Positions 62,213-64,000 of a stretch of 64,000 bases of DNA are shown one piece after another. Within the stretch, counting starts at the first letter, position 1; every line of letters begins with the position of its first letter. A model generated the notes under the pieces. That model ran no database searches. It saw only the letters and a list, made by a program, of their open reading frames with translations, and was not told where the DNA came from. The position numbers and the translations under genes were made by a program. This DNA is from Prosthecomicrobium pneumaticum (GTDB lineage Bacteria; Pseudomonadota; Alphaproteobacteria; Rhizobiales; Kaistiaceae): assembly GCF_014199915.1 (NCBI RefSeq), contig NZ_JACHOO010000004.1:42024-106023 (forward strand), read 5' to 3'.

Positions 62213-63553
62213 TCAGTCCGGGCTGCCCGCCGCGGCGAGCGCCGCGCCGATGTCGAGGAGGCCCCAGCCGGTGGCGCGGTTCGGATAGGGGGGACCGGAA
62301 GGATGCCCCTGCGCCGAGACGCCGACATCGATGCGCCGCGCCGTCGCGGCGATGAGGGCGCGCAGGGCCGCAGGCTCCAGCCCCGGCCGGGCCTGCAGCA
62401 GGAGGGCGGCGAGGCCGCTCACCTGCGCCGAGGCGGACGAGGTGCCGCTGATCACCACCCAGCCGTCGTCGGGCAGGCCGCCATCGCCCCGCGGATAGGG
62501 ATATTCGGCGAAGGCGCGGTCGATCGCCGAGCCGGGCGCCGTCGGCAGCATGATGTAGACGCCGTTCGGCGCCGGACCGACCAGGCCGCAGAAATCCGGC
62601 ACGATGCGGCCGGGAAAGAGCGCGCTCGCATAGCCGCTCGCATAGTCGGAGGCGCGGTAGAGATCGGCGGCGTCGACATAGGCGCCGCCGGCGGCGAAGG
62701 CGGCCGGCACTTGCGGCGGGAAGATGATCTTCTGGTTGCCGGCGGCGAAGACCGGGACGATGCCCGCCTCGGCGGCATCGGTAATCGCGGCGAACACCGC
62801 CTTCTCATAGGGCGTCATCGCCGGTGCCGTGGTGATATGACCCCAGGTGTTCTGGATGACATGGGGCCGCGGCCGCATCGCGGCGGCGGTCTTGAAGGCG
62901 GCGAGCGACAGGGCGTCGCTGGTCTTGATCACGGTCAGCTCGGCGAGCGGCGCGATCGACACGATCGTCGCGCAGATCATCGTGCCGTGGCCGATCGCGT
63001 CGATCTCGGGATTGTCCTCATCCGGGCCGCAGACGACCGTGATCGCCGACCGCCGCGCGCGGAAATAGGGGTGCGCCCGGTCGCAGCCGGAATCGATGAC
63101 GGCGATGCGGATGCCGCGGCCGTCATGGCCGGTGATCGAGGCGCGTGTGCCGTCGAGCGCGGTCAGCATGTCGACCGGCGCGCGCAGGCAGAAATAGGGC
63201 GTCGAGGGCGGCAGCGGATCGGTGCTCCGTCCGGTCGGCGGCACGGCGGCGAGGCCGGCGACCGCCGGCGCGCCGGGCAGGCGGAAGAGGTCCGGCCGGT
63301 CGGTGTCCCGGAGCAGGGCCCGGTCGGCGGCCCAGCCTTCCGGGGCGAGGACCGAGAGCGTGTGGGCGTTCGTGGCGACGACCGTCAGGCCGGCCGCGGC
63401 GAGGGCGTCGCGCGCCGCCGCGAGGGCGGCTTCAGAGGCGCGGAAGGGGGCGAGCCCCTCCGCGACCGGGTCGGCCCCGGGGTCGAACAGGCTGCGCCCG
63501 TCGGCAAGGAGCGGCGCGACTTCGAAGACGCGGGACGATGCGGGTTCGGCCAT
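62213..63553 (-). CDS. Subtilisin-like serine protease (S8 family)
   Basis: 446 residues. Catalytic triad: Asp154 (IAVIDSGCD), His189 (IGHGTMIC) and Ser372 (ISGTSSASAQVSG), with the oxyanion Asn273 (FAAGNQ). About 140 residues precede the catalytic domain and resemble a propeptide-like region, yet there is no signal peptide, so the enzyme is probably cytoplasmic or exported by another route. A cysteine follows the catalytic Asp. It lies 18 bases after the GHMP-like gene on the same strand, so it is probably in an operon with it. Role unknown; it could process a peptide made nearby outside the window. Confidence 0.87.
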   Translation of the reverse strand: MAEPASSRVFEVAPLLADGRSLFDPGADPVAEGLAPFRASEAALAAARDALAAAGLTVVATNAHTLSVLAPEGWAADRALLRDTDRPDLFRLPGAPAVAGLAAVPPTGRSTDPLPPSTPYFCLRAPVDMLTALDGTRASITGHDGRGIRIAVIDSGCDRAHPYFRARRSAITVVCGPDEDNPEIDAIGHGTMICATIVSIAPLAELTVIKTSDALSLAAFKTAAAMRPRPHVIQNTWGHITTAPAMTPYEKAVFAAITDAAEAGIVPVFAAGNQKIIFPPQVPAAFAAGGAYVDAADLYRASDYASGYASALFPGRIVPDFCGLVGPAPNGVYIMLPTAPGSAIDRAFAEYPYPRGDGGLPDDGWVVISGTSSASAQVSGLAALLLQARPGLEPAALRALIAATARRIDVGVSAQGHPSGPPYPNRATGWGLLDIGAALAAAGSPD

Positions 63554-63571
63554 GCTCCCCTCCCCAATGCG

Positions 63572-64000
63572 TCAGGCGGACGCCGCCTCGCGCAGGTGGA
63601 TCGCCGCGCCGCGATTGGCGATCCGGGTGAACCAGTGGCGCCGCACGACGCGCTCTGAGACGAGGCCGTCGAGCCAGGCGGTCGCCCGCTCCGGATCGCG
63701 CGTGAAGGCGAAGCAGACCGGCCCCATGCTGCTCATGCCGATCGCATCGATGCCGTGGTCGCGGGCGTGATCGACGACGTGCTTCAGATGATCGTTCTGC
63801 AGGCCGATCTGCAGCCGCTTGAACCAGCTCTCGAAGGTGATCGCGTTGAGCGCGTTGCAGAAGCCGCCATAATCGGCTTCCGCCACCGCCGGGGCGAGCC
63901 GCATCAATACCATATGCGCGGTGCGGTGCGATTCCGCTTCGGGGATCGGCAGGGTCGCGCGGAAGAAGGCGAGTTCCGCCTCACCATGGATGTGCGCCCC
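63572..64000 (-). CDS. Beta-RFAP-synthase-like GHMP-family protein (N terminus cut by window edge)
   Basis: About 142 C-terminal residues; the frame is open through base 64000. The segment GIDAIGMSSMGPVCFAFT matches the glycine/serine-rich late motif of beta-ribofuranosylaminobenzene 5'-phosphate synthase and related GHMP proteins, and GAHIHGEAELAFFRATLP plus ADYGGFCNALNAI upstream fit the same family. The enzyme makes the first committed C-riboside of methanopterin in archaea and methylotrophs; homologues in other bacteria have no assigned function. The internal ATG at 63913 is not the real start. A protease gene follows after 18 bases. Confidence is limited because the N-terminal half is unseen. 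Confidence 0.6.
   Translation of the reverse strand, partial: GAHIHGEAELAFFRATLPIPEAESHRTAHMVLMRLAPAVAEADYGGFCNALNAITFESWFKRLQIGLQNDHLKHVVDHARDHGIDAIGMSSMGPVCFAFTRDPERATAWLDGLVSERVVRRHWFTRIANRGAAIHLREAASA

Noticed and set aside
62213-63553. Secreted subtilisin maturation protease for a peptide natural product
   Set aside because: Attractive given the nearby unusual genes, but no precursor peptide, modification enzyme or transporter is visible and no signal peptide is present, so no such claim is made.

Overview
The window is very GC-rich chromosomal DNA, almost entirely coding, from an alphaproteobacterium, most likely a member of the Hyphomicrobiales (Rhizobiales). The evidence is gene content and order: a hemP-hmuTUV haem uptake block next to a TonB receptor, hsp20 followed by a DUF1150 gene, clpS, rplT/rpmI/infC beside pheS/pheT, and an adhXL-lpxXL pair of the rhizobial very-long-chain lipid A type. 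I could not place it to genus. No tRNA, rRNA, CRISPR array, phage gene or transposase was recognised.

Bases 1-15,000 form a catabolic island. Two BmpA-type nucleoside-like ABC permeases (the first cut by the window edge) run towards a tightly overlapping seven-gene minus-strand operon. In transcription order this holds a cyanuric acid amidohydrolase/barbiturase family enzyme, an FAD monooxygenase, an amidase-signature amidase, an NAD-dependent epimerase, a double-SIS protein, a PfkB kinase and a PuuE-type allantoinase homologue. An SDR is divergent from it across a palindromic candidate operator. A flavin amine oxidase, a DUF763 protein and an AtzF-type allophanate hydrolase follow. I read this as uptake and complete breakdown of a sugar-linked, urea-containing N-heterocycle; the exact substrate is unknown.

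Bases 15,000-27,000 are mostly housekeeping: clpS, hsp20-DUF1150, pheT, a DUF559 nuclease gene flanked by inverted repeats and placed between pheT and pheS, pheS, rplT, rpmI, infC (with an ATT start), an alpha/beta hydrolase, recQ and argG. Bases 27,000-33,600 hold an ArnT/RgtA-like glycosyltransferase with a PAP2 phosphatase (probable lipid modification), two small-molecule exporters and a PAS-GGDEF-EAL protein.

Bases 33,600-39,500 are a haem-iron locus: hmuV, hmuU, hmuT, hemP, a divergent TonB-dependent haem/haemoglobin receptor and an IsdG-like haem monooxygenase, with a perfect Fur-like palindrome in the divergent promoter. Then come adhXL-lpxXL-like lipid A genes, a MarR regulator, typA, a GNAT gene, ppa, DUF167, yggT and yihY.

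Bases 47,000-53,300 are a predicted sulfide-response operon: a sulfide:quinone oxidoreductase with all three signature cysteines, a DUF2892 membrane protein and an RND efflux pump with its adaptor, divergent from an SqrR/BigR-type ArsR regulator with a matching operator. Bases 55,400-64,000 hold a second oxidative island: a Rieske protein, a short unknown protein, an amidohydrolase, a PaoABC-type molybdenum hydroxylase and a BtpA/SgcQ protein, all translationally coupled. Facing it are a subtilisin-like protease and the end of a beta-RFAP-synthase-like GHMP protein cut by the window edge.
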